Source of the DNA: Sphingomonas sp. Leaf339
GTDB lineage: Bacteria; Pseudomonadota; Alphaproteobacteria; Sphingomonadales; Sphingomonadaceae
DNA: 64,000 nt
Direction: 5' to 3'
Assembly (NCBI RefSeq): GCF_001426195.1
Contig: NZ_LMRS01000012.1
Span: 434,001-498,000 of the forward strand
Position numbers and translations under genes: made by a program. A model generated the notes under the pieces. It was not told where the DNA came from. It ran no database searches and saw nothing but the letters and a program-made list of their open reading frames with translations. Shown here piece by piece: positions 27,039-34,833 of the stretch (positions are counted from its first letter, which is position 1; the number at the start of each line of letters is the position of its first letter).

Positions 27039-28187
27039 ATGTCCGCCGCCCCCCTTACCGGCCTGAAGGTCGTCGAACTCGCCCGCATTCTCGCCGGCCC
27101 CTGGGCGGGTCAGACTCTCGCCGATCTTGGCGCCGAAGTGGTGAAAGTCGAAAGCCCGGAAGGTGACGACACCCGCCGCTGGGGGCCACCCTTCATCGAT
27201 AATCCCGACGGTAGTCGCGACGCCGCGTATTTCCACGCCTGTAATCGCGGCAAGACCTCAATCGTTGCCGACTTCACCGACCCCGCCGACCTCGCCCGCG
27301 TCCACGCGCTGATCGCGGACGCCGATGTGGTGATCGAAAATTTCAAGGTCGGCGGCCTTGCGCGCTTCGGGCTCGACTATGCATCGCTGGCCGCGCGCCA
27401 CCCCCGCCTCGTCTATTGCTCGATCACCGGCTTCGGGCAGGACGGCCCCTATGCACCCCGCGCCGGCTATGACTTCGTGGTGCAGGGAATGAGCGGCATC
27501 ATGGACCTGACCGGTGACCCCGCCGGCCCACCACAAAAGATCGGCGTCGCCTTCGCCGATATCATGACCGGCCTCTACGCCGTCATCGCCATTCAGGCCG
27601 CGCTGGCACAGCGCGAGCGGACTGGGCGAGGGCAGCAGATCGACATGGCATTGCTCGACACGATGACCGGCGTGCTCGCCAACCAGGGGATGAACTGGCT
27701 GGCGGGCGGCGTCGATCCCACCCGCGCCGGCAACGCGCATCCCAATATCGCGCCCTATGCGGTATTCCCGACCAGCGACGGCTGGTTCATCCTGGCGGTC
27801 GGCAACGACGCGCAATTCCGCCGCTTCTGCGCCGTTGTCGGGTTGCCGATGGACGAGCCCCGCTACGCCACCAATGCGCTGCGCGTCGAACACCGCGCCG
27901 CCCTCACCCTGGCGATCGAGGATGCCACGAACCGTTTCCGGCGCGACGATCTCCTCGCCCGCCTCGACGCCGCCGGCGTCCCCGCCGGCCCGATCAACAG
28001 CGTGGCGCAGGCCTTTGCCGATCCGCAGATTATCGCGCGCGGCATGGCGATCGACGCCGCCCGCCCGGATGGCTCCACCGTCCCCGGCATCCGCACCCCG
28101 ATCCGCTTTTCCGACGCCGATCTCGCCCCGCCCCGCGCCGCGCCCCTGCTGGCCAAGCGCCCGCCGTCATGCGATAAAGAAGCATAA
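27039..28187 (+). CDS. CaiB/BaiF family CoA-transferase (class III)
   Basis: The 382-residue protein has the family N-terminus (GLKVVELARILAGPWAGQTLADLGAEVVK is split by the motif at 9-36) and the catalytic Asp174 in AFADIMTGLY, aligned with Asp169 of formyl-CoA transferase. It moves CoA between acyl groups through an aspartyl-CoA intermediate. Proximity to gcdH suggests a succinyl-CoA:glutarate CoA-transferase-like role, but class III specificity cannot be read from sequence and a GGDEF gene lies between. The aldolase gene follows after 18 bases. Confidence 0.9.
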   Translation: MSAAPLTGLKVVELARILAGPWAGQTLADLGAEVVKVESPEGDDTRRWGPPFIDNPDGSRDAAYFHACNRGKTSIVADFTDPADLARVHALIADADVVIENFKVGGLARFGLDYASLAARHPRLVYCSITGFGQDGPYAPRAGYDFVVQGMSGIMDLTGDPAGPPQKIGVAFADIMTGLYAVIAIQAALAQRERTGRGQQIDMALLDTMTGVLANQGMNWLAGGVDPTRAGNAHPNIAPYAVFPTSDGWFILAVGNDAQFRRFCAVVGLPMDEPRYATNALRVEHRAALTLAIEDATNRFRRDDLLARLDAAGVPAGPINSVAQAFADPQIIARGMAIDAARPDGSTVPGIRTPIRFSDADLAPPRAAPLLAKRPPSCDKEA

Positions 28188-28205
28188 AAATCAGGAGAGC
28201 ATGTC

Positions 28206-28967
28206 ATGGCCACCGCCGCCCGAATCCGCCCGGAAACCACCGCGGCCGAATGGGAGGCGCGTCAGCAGCTCGCCGCCTGTTACCGCGTGTTCGACATGCT
28301 CGGCTGGTCGGAGATGATCTACAACCACATCACGTTGAAGGTGCCGGACGAGGAAGGCGCATTCCTCATCAACCCGTTCGGCCTGCACTTCTCCGAAGTC
28401 ACCGCCTCCAGCCTCGTCAAGATCGACATCGACGGCAACAAGCTGGACGATAACCCCTATCCCGTGAACCGCGCCGGCTTCGTTCAGCACGCCGTGTTCC
28501 ACCGCCACCTGCCCGACGCGCATTGCATCATGCACACCCACACCACCGCCGGAATGGCGGTCAGCTCGGTCGAGGGTGGACTGCGCCCGATCAACTTCTA
28601 CGCCTGCAACTTCGCCGGCCAGATCGCGTATCATGATTTCGAGGGCGTCACCGTCCGTTCCGAAGAGGGCGAACGCCTCGTCCGCAATCTCGGCGACAAG
28701 CGCATGATGTTCCTGCGCAACCACGGCATCCTCGTCATGGGCCGCACCCTGCCCGAGGCGTTCGTGAAGCATTGGGCGCTGCAACGCGCCTGCGAGATCC
28801 AGCTCGCCACCCTGTCGATGGGCACCCCGCTGGAGGTCGCGCCAGAGGTCGTTGCTGTCCACCAGCGCGACCTGCACATGGCGCAGGTGCCCGGTGGCCC
28901 CGGCGCCGCCGACTTCGCCGCCATGGTCCGCCTGATCGAGAAGCGCGACACGAGCTGGCGCGAATGA
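28206..28967 (+). CDS. Class II aldolase/adducin family protein
   Basis: The 253-residue protein has the class II aldolase fold, with the zinc-ligand HTHTTAGMAVS motif (His-x-His), a further His in RNHGILVMGRT, and the N-terminal YNHITLKVPD block. It is cytoplasmic. Members include fuculose-phosphate aldolase, ribulose-phosphate epimerase and many uncharacterised proteins; this longer adducin-like subgroup has no settled substrate. It is likely cotranscribed with the CoA-transferase upstream (18-base gap). Confidence 0.85.
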   Translation: MATAARIRPETTAAEWEARQQLAACYRVFDMLGWSEMIYNHITLKVPDEEGAFLINPFGLHFSEVTASSLVKIDIDGNKLDDNPYPVNRAGFVQHAVFHRHLPDAHCIMHTHTTAGMAVSSVEGGLRPINFYACNFAGQIAYHDFEGVTVRSEEGERLVRNLGDKRMMFLRNHGILVMGRTLPEAFVKHWALQRACEIQLATLSMGTPLEVAPEVVAVHQRDLHMAQVPGGPGAADFAAMVRLIEKRDTSWRE

Positions 28968-28968
28968 T

Positions 28969-29769
28969 TCAGCCGAAGCGATAACCGGAGACGACCCACC
29001 CCATCACCACGTCCCGGTAATCCCGTACCGCCGCGTCATCCCCGCCCGCGCCCAGCGCGACCATCAACGGCAACAGATGCTCCGCCTCGGGATGCGCGAA
29101 GCGGGCGTGAGGCAGGTTATCCCACGCCGCCACCCGCGCGCGTCGCTGCGTGGGATCGGCCTCCGTCACCGCTGCCGACAGCGCATCGTCCCACTCGGTC
29201 GCCACCGCCGTCACCTGCGGCCCCCGCGCGCGCAGGTTGTGGAAGCTCATACCCGATCCCACGATCAGCACGCCCTCGTCTCGCAATGGCGCCAACGCCC
29301 GCCCGATCGCGATGTGCGCGTCGGGGTCGAGATCCGCGCGCAGCGACATCTGCACCATCGGAATATCTGCCCCCGGCACCGCCACCATCATCGGCACGAA
29401 CACACCGTGGTCCCAGCCTCGCGCCGCTTCCTCGGCTACCTCATGCCCGGCCGCGCGCAGCAATGCCGCCGCCCGCCGCGCCACATCGGGCGAACCCGAC
29501 GCATCCCAGCGCAAATGATAGGTATGCTCGGGAAAGCCGTAATAGTCATACAGCAACGCCGGCCGCTCGCCGACATGCACCGTCACGGTCGGCGTCTCCC
29601 AATGCCCCGACACCATCAGGATCGCGCGGGGCCGCTCGGGCAGGCTGGCAATCAGCCCGGCCAGATACGCCTCCATCGGTCGCCACATCGGATCGGGCGG
29701 CCCGCCGCCTGCTTCCATAAAGAAGCACGGACCACCGCCATGCGGCACGAAAAGCGTGGGAAGCGTCAT
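28969..29769 (-). CDS. DODA-type extradiol ring-cleavage dioxygenase (LigB superfamily)
   Basis: The 266-residue protein has the DODA/YgiD pattern: TLFVPHGGGPCFF with the first metal His, SGHWETP with the second, and RGWDHGVFVPM plus GSGMSFHNLR carrying further active-site His residues. These Fe(II) or Zn(II) enzymes open catechol rings such as DOPA, though the physiological substrate is often unknown. The start at 29769 (MTLPTLF) matches the family; a Met 3 codons upstream is an alternative. It is convergent with the aldolase gene, 1 base apart. Confidence 0.88.
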   Translation of the reverse strand: MTLPTLFVPHGGGPCFFMEAGGGPPDPMWRPMEAYLAGLIASLPERPRAILMVSGHWETPTVTVHVGERPALLYDYYGFPEHTYHLRWDASGSPDVARRAAALLRAAGHEVAEEAARGWDHGVFVPMMVAVPGADIPMVQMSLRADLDPDAHIAIGRALAPLRDEGVLIVGSGMSFHNLRARGPQVTAVATEWDDALSAAVTEADPTQRRARVAAWDNLPHARFAHPEAEHLLPLMVALGAGGDDAAVRDYRDVVMGWVVSGYRFG

Positions 29770-29863
29770 ACCCCCCATGTCGTCGCTGCCCCGCCCGCCA
29801 TCAACATCGCCGCCGGAAACGAGTCGTTTCGCCCGTCGCGCCGGTCGCCTACAATCGCCGGCG

Positions 29864-30400
29864 ATGACCAGCCTCACCGTCAACAACCAGCCCGTGGCCT
29901 ATCAGATCGACCCGCAGACCCCGCTGCTCTGGGCACTGCGCGACGGATCGAACCTGACCGGCACCAAATATGGCTGCGGCACCGGTCATTGCGGCGCCTG
30001 CACGGTGGATGTCGACGGCCGCGCCGTGCGGTCTTGCCGGATGACCATCGCGCAGGCCGAGGGCACCTTCGTCACCACGATCGAGGGTCTGTCGACCGGC
30101 CGCGACCATCCGCTGCAACTCGCTTTCCTTGCCAATAATGTCGTCCAGTGCGGCTTCTGCGTCCCCGGCATCATCATGGCCGCCGCCGCGCTGATCCGCC
30201 GCAATCCCGATCCGGACGAGGATGCGATCCGCGCCGCCATTACCAACATCTGCCGCTGCGGCATCTACCCCCGCCTGACCGACGCGATCCGCCGCGCCGC
30301 CGCCGCGATGCGCGGCGAAGAGATGATCCCGGCGGGCGCCCGCCCCGGTATCGAACCGGCGGATGCCGCCCGCGTCGTCCCCGCCCTCTCGCCGCGATGA
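29864..30400 (+). CDS. (2Fe-2S)-binding subunit of a molybdenum hydroxylase, IorA/CoxS-like
   Basis: The 178-residue protein has a plant-type ferredoxin cluster (KYGCGTGHCGACTVDVDG...RSC) and the four-helix [2Fe-2S]-binding domain (CGFCVPGIIM, CRCGIYPR). This is the standard layout of the small subunit of isoquinoline 1-oxidoreductase and related xanthine-dehydrogenase-family enzymes. It transfers electrons from the molybdopterin subunit. No large or flavin subunit is encoded on either side in this window. The start at 29864 fits the family. Confidence 0.9.
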   Translation: MTSLTVNNQPVAYQIDPQTPLLWALRDGSNLTGTKYGCGTGHCGACTVDVDGRAVRSCRMTIAQAEGTFVTTIEGLSTGRDHPLQLAFLANNVVQCGFCVPGIIMAAAALIRRNPDPDEDAIRAAITNICRCGIYPRLTDAIRRAAAAMRGEEMIPAGARPGIEPADAARVVPALSPR

Positions 30401-30517
30401 CGGATCGAAAGCTGTCGCGAGGCTGACGACACTATTCAGCTTCGCCTCAACCTGTTCATGGCACAACTCGTCCATCATCAGGGCCGGCAAGTGCGCCGGC
30501 GATAAAGGACGACAAGG

Positions 30518-31441
30518 ATGCGTAAGCTGATCGGAGCATTGCTCGCCGCGACGATGTTGATGCCGACTATCGCCACCGCACAGGAACCCGACCGCCGCGG
30601 CGATCGCCCCCGTGGAGATATGCGCGGTGACATGCGCGGAGATGTGCGTGGTGACCGTCAACGCGCGCCGGACGCCGCGCCGGATGTCGGTCAGGCGCGT
30701 CAGGCACCTTGGCGCGATGACACCCGCCGTGGTGGCTTCCAGGGCGACCGGCGTGATCCGGCGGCGGAACGCCCGGATCGCAACGACGGCCTGCGCGGCG
30801 GCATCGATCGGGGCGACAGGGGCGACCGCCCTGAACCCCGGCGCCCGGATTTCCAGCCCAGCGATCGCGGCCGTCCCGACAGCAGCGCGACCTGGCGCGA
30901 CGGCAGCCGCGCCGAACGCGGCATAGACAACCGCCGGGACGACCGCGCCGGCAACCCCCGCAACGATGGCCGCGACTGGAACAACCGTGGCGACCGCAAC
31001 GACCGTCGCGGTGACGACTGGACGCGCAGCCGCTTCAACGACCGCGACCGGGTCGGCAACTGGAGCAACGACCGTCGCTTCGCCGGCAGCGATCGTGGCA
31101 ACGACTGGGGCAACGATCGCCGCGGCAACAATTGGGATCGCGGCTGGCGCAACGAAAACCGCTACGACTGGAACCGCTATCGCACCACCAATCGCGGCGC
31201 CTATCGCCTGCCGCGCTATTACGCGCCCAACGGCTGGGATCGCGGCTATCGCCGTTTCGGTGTCGGCGCCGGCCTGTCGTCAGTGCTCTGGAGCCAGAAT
31301 TACTGGATTTCGGATCCATGGTCCTATCGCCTGCCGGAGGCGTACGGCCCCTATCGCTGGGTCCGTTATTATGACGACGCGCTGCTCGTCGACCTGCGCA
31401 GCGGGCAGGTGATCGACGCGGTATACGGCATCTTCTGGTAG
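30518..31441 (+). CDS. RcnB-family periplasmic protein with Arg/Asp/Gly-rich central region
   Basis: The 307-residue protein has a signal peptide (MRKLIGALLAATMLMPTIATA), a long low-complexity segment (about 24-225) of RGD, DRR, NDR and RGDR repeats, and a C-terminal RcnB domain (YRLPEAYGPYRWVRYYDDALLVD... is split at about 270-307, ending IDAVYGIFW). RcnB of E. coli is periplasmic and affects Ni/Co homeostasis, but sphingomonad members are uncharacterised. The repeat region is coding, not a nucleotide array. A strong hairpin follows the stop. Confidence 0.85.
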   Translation: MRKLIGALLAATMLMPTIATAQEPDRRGDRPRGDMRGDMRGDVRGDRQRAPDAAPDVGQARQAPWRDDTRRGGFQGDRRDPAAERPDRNDGLRGGIDRGDRGDRPEPRRPDFQPSDRGRPDSSATWRDGSRAERGIDNRRDDRAGNPRNDGRDWNNRGDRNDRRGDDWTRSRFNDRDRVGNWSNDRRFAGSDRGNDWGNDRRGNNWDRGWRNENRYDWNRYRTTNRGAYRLPRYYAPNGWDRGYRRFGVGAGLSSVLWSQNYWISDPWSYRLPEAYGPYRWVRYYDDALLVDLRSGQVIDAVYGIFW

Positions 31442-31453
31442 AACCGGACGATC

Positions 31454-31482
31454 GGCCGCGTCCCGCTCAGCGGGACGCGGCC
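31454..31482 (+). terminator. Strong hairpin after the RcnB-like gene
   Basis: A perfect 13-bp stem, GGCCGCGTCCCGC (31454-31466) and GCGGGACGCGGCC (31470-31482), with a TCA loop starts 12 bases past the stop codon. There is no T-run, so it would be an L-shaped terminator or mRNA-stabilising end. Confidence 0.7.
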
Positions 31483-31579
31483 ACCGGTTACTGATTGACT
31501 CGACCGGGCTGCGACACATGGATCGCGGCAGCATCGATCCCTTGCTTTCCATCGGCCCACGCCCGAAAATAGATCGATC

Positions 31580-32272
31580 ATGAGCCTGTTCTCGCCCCGC
31601 GCCGCGACGCGCAAGAAACCGTCGATCTCTCCGCTCCGCCAGCGCGTCGGCGCAGAAGTGGCCGCCCGGCTCGATGCGAACCCCGCGGTGGAACGCGCCG
31701 CTATTCAGGGCGCACAGGTCTATTTCCACCCCGACTTCCTCGACGCCGCGACCTGCGACCGGCTGATCGCGATGATCGACGCGCATCGCCGGCCCTCGAC
31801 GCTGCTATCCGATCGCAACGATCAGGGTTTTCGCACCAGCGACAGTTGCGACATGGATCGCTGGTCGCCCGATGTGCAGCCAATCGATGAGGGGATCGCG
31901 ACGCTCCTCGGTATCGATCCGCTCCACGGCGAAACCATGCAGGGTCAGCGCTATGCCCCCGGCCAGCAGTTCCGTGCGCACCACGATTATTTCCACGAAA
32001 GCGAAAGCTATTGGCAGCGGATGCTGCAGGAAGGCGGTCAGCGGACGTGGACCGCAATGATCTACCTGAACGACGTCACGGAGGGTGGCGCCACGTGGTT
32101 TCCCCAAGCCGGCATCAAGGTCGCCCCCCGGCGCGGCATGATGCTCGCATGGAACAACATGAAGCCCGATGGCAGCCCCAACGAATTGACCATTCATGAG
32201 GGGATGCCCGTGGTCGAGGGCGTGAAATACATCGTCACCAAATGGTTTCGCGAAGAACGCTGGATCAAATAA
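31580..32272 (+). CDS. 2-oxoglutarate/Fe(II) dioxygenase, prolyl 4-hydroxylase-like
   Basis: The 230-residue protein has the double-stranded beta-helix with the Fe ligands in FRAHHDYF (His-x-Asp) and a distal His in LTIHEGMPV, plus a 2-oxoglutarate-binding Lys in GVKYIVTKWFRE. The block TWTAMIYLNDVTEGGATWFP is typical of P4Hc-domain proteins. The substrate in bacteria is unknown; hydroxylation of proteins or small molecules is possible. It is monocistronic and downstream of the RcnB-like gene's hairpin. Confidence 0.9.
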   Translation: MSLFSPRAATRKKPSISPLRQRVGAEVAARLDANPAVERAAIQGAQVYFHPDFLDAATCDRLIAMIDAHRRPSTLLSDRNDQGFRTSDSCDMDRWSPDVQPIDEGIATLLGIDPLHGETMQGQRYAPGQQFRAHHDYFHESESYWQRMLQEGGQRTWTAMIYLNDVTEGGATWFPQAGIKVAPRRGMMLAWNNMKPDGSPNELTIHEGMPVVEGVKYIVTKWFREERWIK

Positions 32273-32309
32273 CCTGTCCTACAGACAATGTTCGTGACAA
32301 AGACGATTG

Positions 32310-32363
32310 TCCCTCTCCTATCGGGAGAGGGCGGGAGGCGCAAAGCGCCGGAAGGGTGAGGGT
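32310..32363 (-). repeat. Intergenic repeat (GACCCTCACCCTTCCGGCGC type), copy 2, inverted
   Basis: On the minus strand it reads GACCCTCACCCTTCCGGCGC, then TTTGCGCC, TCCCGCC and a CTCTCCC/GGGAGAG stem. It matches the copy at 1701-1756 over most of its length, with a compensating change in the GC hairpin. Confidence 0.7.
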
Positions 32364-32518
32364 CGCCCGGAACTGATCCACTCGAAAGCACCCGAGTCCA
32401 TTCAATTCCTGAGACCCGAACGTTCATGAACACAGCGATCGAAACCCGACACTCCCCATCGAACCAAGCCGGGCCGATCACTGCTGGCTGCGCGGCCATT
32501 ACCGCCCTAACTACCCCG

Positions 32519-32573
32519 GCCTCGCGCACACGCGCGTCGCGCCCGCGTGCGAGGTGTGACTTTCGGGACTTTC
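32519..32573 (+). repeat. Hairpin plus GTGTGACTTT repeat, copy 2
   Basis: CCTCGC (32520-32525) pairs with GCGAGG (32549-32554), and inner bases pair with a small bulge. The hairpin is followed by GTGTGACTTTCGGGACTTTC. It corresponds to the element at 9646-9695. Confidence 0.6.
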
Positions 32574-32607
32574 CACGCTTTCGACACCCCAGCCGGATCA
32601 CCCCGGC

Positions 32608-34365
32608 ATGAGCGTGCTCGGCGTCACCCGGTCCATTCTCGGCCAGCCCTGGCGCTGGCGATCGCTGTCCGCCGATGCCCGCGACGGTGCCCTTGGCGGT
32701 GACGGCCTGCTCGTCCAGCTCCTGCTGTCGCGCGGCTGCCCGCCCGATGCGATCGATGCGCACCGCACCCCGTCGATCCGGCATTTCATGCCCGATCCGT
32801 CGATCTTCCGCGACATGGACCGCGCCGCCGCCCGGCTCGCCGATGCGGTGCAGGCCGGCGAGCAGGTCGCGATCTTCGGCGATTACGATGTCGATGGCGC
32901 CACCTCCACCGCGCTGCTGGCGCGCGTCCTCGCCGATCTCGGCCTGATCGCCCGCCCCTACATCCCCGATCGCCTGCTGGAGGGATACGGCCCCACCGCC
33001 GCCGCCCTCGCCCGGCTGGCGGCCGAAGGCGCGTCGCTGATCCTCACCGTCGATTGCGGCGCACAGGCGTTCGACGCGTTCGAGGCGGTTCGCGACAACG
33101 GCGCCGACATCGTCGTCGTCGATCACCACAAATGCTCCAGCGCCCTGCCCCCCGCCCACGCGCTGGTGAACCCCAACCGCCTCGACGAGGCCGTCGACGC
33201 CGCAGCGCACGGCCATCTCGCCGCGGTCGGCATGTGCTTCCTCCTCGCCGCCGCGCTGGTTCGCACGCTGCGCAATCGCGGCTTCTTCGCCGATCGCCCC
33301 GAACCGAAGCTGATCGACCTGCTCGATCTCGTCGCGCTCGGCACCGTCGCCGACGTCGCCCAGCTCCGCGGCCTAAACCGCGCCTTCGTGACGCAGGGGT
33401 TGAAGGTCATGGCCGGTCGCCGCAACATCGGCCTTTCCGCCCTGATCGAGGCGTCGCGCCTGACCCGCGCGCCCACCGCGCAGGATCTCGGCTTCGCGCT
33501 CGGCCCCCGCATCAACGCCGGCGGCCGCGTCGGTCGCGCCGATCTCGGCACCCGGCTGCTCATCACCACCAATCCGGACGAGGCCCGCACTCTCGCCGCC
33601 GAACTAGACCGCCTGAACGAGGAACGGCGCGCGATCGAAGCCGCCGTGCAGGTCGAGGCCGATCTGCGCATCGACGCACAGGCCAATGTCATCCTCGTCT
33701 GGGGTCAGGGCTGGCACCCCGGCGTCATCGGCATCGTCGCCGGCCGCCTGAAGGAACGGCTCGGCCGCCCCGTCGTCGTCGTCGCCGTGGACGAACACGG
33801 CATCGGCAAGGGGTCGGGCCGGTCGATCACCGGCGTCGATCTCGGCGCCGCGATCATGGCCGCGCGCGAACACGGCCTCCTGGTCGCCGGCGGCGGCCAC
33901 GCGATGGCCGCCGGCCTGACGATCGAGGAAGCGCACCTCCCCGCCCTCGGCGCCTTCCTGAACGAACGCCTGTCGGACACCGTCACCCGCGCCCGCGAAG
34001 ATCGCGCGCTGCTGCTGGACGCGGTACTCGCCCCCGGCGGCGTCACCCCCGCGCTGGTCGAATCGCTGGAGGTCGGTGGCCCTTACGGCGCCGGCTGGCC
34101 CGCCCCCCGCGTCGCCGCCGGCCCGTTCCGCCTCATCAAGGTCGATATCGTCGGCAACGGCCACATCCGCGTCATTGCCGCCGGCGACGACGGCCGCAGC
34201 ATCAAGGCCATGGCCTTCCGCGCCGCCGACACCGATCTGGGTCAGGCATTGCTCGCCTGCCCCCCCCATCGCCGCCTCTGGCTGGCCGGCCGCGCCCGCC
34301 TCGACGACTGGGGATCACGCCCCGCCGCCGAACTTCATGTCGAAGATGCTGCATGGGCGGATTGA
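32608..34365 (+). CDS. recJ: Single-stranded-DNA-specific exonuclease RecJ
   Basis: The 585-residue protein has the DHH phosphoesterase motifs (IFGDYDVDGATSTALL, LTVDCGAQ, VVVDHHKC) and the DHHA1 motif GGGHAMAAGLTIE, then the C-terminal OB-like domain. RecJ degrades ssDNA 5' to 3' in RecFOR recombination and mismatch or base-excision repair. The length is normal. It is immediately upstream of tRNA-Glu. Confidence 0.97.
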   Translation: MSVLGVTRSILGQPWRWRSLSADARDGALGGDGLLVQLLLSRGCPPDAIDAHRTPSIRHFMPDPSIFRDMDRAAARLADAVQAGEQVAIFGDYDVDGATSTALLARVLADLGLIARPYIPDRLLEGYGPTAAALARLAAEGASLILTVDCGAQAFDAFEAVRDNGADIVVVDHHKCSSALPPAHALVNPNRLDEAVDAAAHGHLAAVGMCFLLAAALVRTLRNRGFFADRPEPKLIDLLDLVALGTVADVAQLRGLNRAFVTQGLKVMAGRRNIGLSALIEASRLTRAPTAQDLGFALGPRINAGGRVGRADLGTRLLITTNPDEARTLAAELDRLNEERRAIEAAVQVEADLRIDAQANVILVWGQGWHPGVIGIVAGRLKERLGRPVVVVAVDEHGIGKGSGRSITGVDLGAAIMAAREHGLLVAGGGHAMAAGLTIEEAHLPALGAFLNERLSDTVTRAREDRALLLDAVLAPGGVTPALVESLEVGGPYGAGWPAPRVAAGPFRLIKVDIVGNGHIRVIAAGDDGRSIKAMAFRAADTDLGQALLACPPHRRLWLAGRARLDDWGSRPAAELHVEDAAWAD

Positions 34366-34405
34366 CGTACGCGTTTCTCTGCCCTAACCGACCCCCACGC
34401 CCGAC

Positions 34406-34480
34406 GGCCCCTTCGTCTAGCGGTTAGGACGCGGCCCTTTCACGGCTGAAGCACGGGTTCGATTCCCGTAGGGGTCACCA
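34406..34480 (+). tRNA. tRNA-Glu (anticodon TTC)
   Basis: A complete 75-base cloverleaf: acceptor GGCCCCT/AGGGGTC, D-arm with TAGCGGTTAGGA, anticodon arm CGGCC-CTTTCAC-GGCTG with anticodon TTC at 34439-34441, T-arm with GGTTCGATTCC, and an encoded CCA at the 3' end (34478-34480). It closely resembles other alphaproteobacterial tRNA-Glu genes. Confidence 0.98.
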
Positions 34481-34532
34481 TCGCCCGCCTAAGCGGCGGA
34501 ATTGCAACTATTGATATTAAGGGCTCGTCGAC

Positions 34533-34550
34533 CAACCTTCTACAAGGTTG
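34533..34550 (+). terminator. Hairpin downstream of tRNA-Glu
   Basis: CAACCTT (34533-34539) and AAGGTTG (34544-34550) form a perfect 7-bp stem with a 4-base loop, 53 bases past the tRNA. There is little T-run after it (ATTAG), so its role as terminator is tentative. Confidence 0.45.
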
Positions 34551-34750
34551 ATTAGCAACTGATAGTGTCGCAGCCCCATAAAGGTTCTCTCGGCGGCATT
34601 TTCAATTTCTAACGGTTATCCAGCTCGTCAAGCAGCTTTCAAACATGTTAGCTATGCGGCCGGTCAATCCAATCAGTTTCGCCTCGACCGCAAAACTATG
34701 CGGCCCTGATGCATCAATATTGTCTTCGCCCGTGTTCAGCAACCGCACCG

Positions 34751-34783
34751 ATTTAGTCGATCAAGATCCCCCATCGACTAAAT
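34751..34783 (-). terminator. Hairpin downstream of the czcCBA operon
   Basis: ATTTAGTCGAT (34751-34761) and ATCGACTAAAT (34773-34783) form a perfect 11-bp inverted repeat with an 11-base loop, about 50 bases past the czcA stop on the minus strand. It is a likely transcription end point for the efflux operon. Confidence 0.6.
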
Positions 34784-34833
34784 TAATACAAATTTGAGCG
34801 CTGCCGTGGGTCAATCATCTTCATCCAGCGTGA

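Larger units (their letters stand above)
32273..32607. other. Intergenic region with two repeats, upstream of recJ
   Basis: This 335-base region has no convincing gene. It contains copy 2 of the GACCCTCACCC repeat (inverted, 32310-32363) and copy 2 of the hairpin/GTGTGACTTT element (32519-32573), the latter ending about 35 bases before the recJ start. Confidence 0.6.
34481..34833. other. AT-richer non-coding region between tRNA-Glu and the metal-efflux operon
   Basis: This 353-base region is visibly richer in A and T than its surroundings and has no convincing gene. It contains two hairpins (34533-34550 and 34751-34783). I saw no integrase, transposase or second copy of the tRNA 3' end in the window. 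It may be the junction between core genome and an acquired segment. Confidence 0.55.

Noticed and set aside
30590..31150. Possible repeat array (CRISPR or tandem repeat)
   Set aside because: The repetition is codon-level, in frame, and encodes an Arg/Asp/Gly-rich segment; there are no uniform repeats and spacers.
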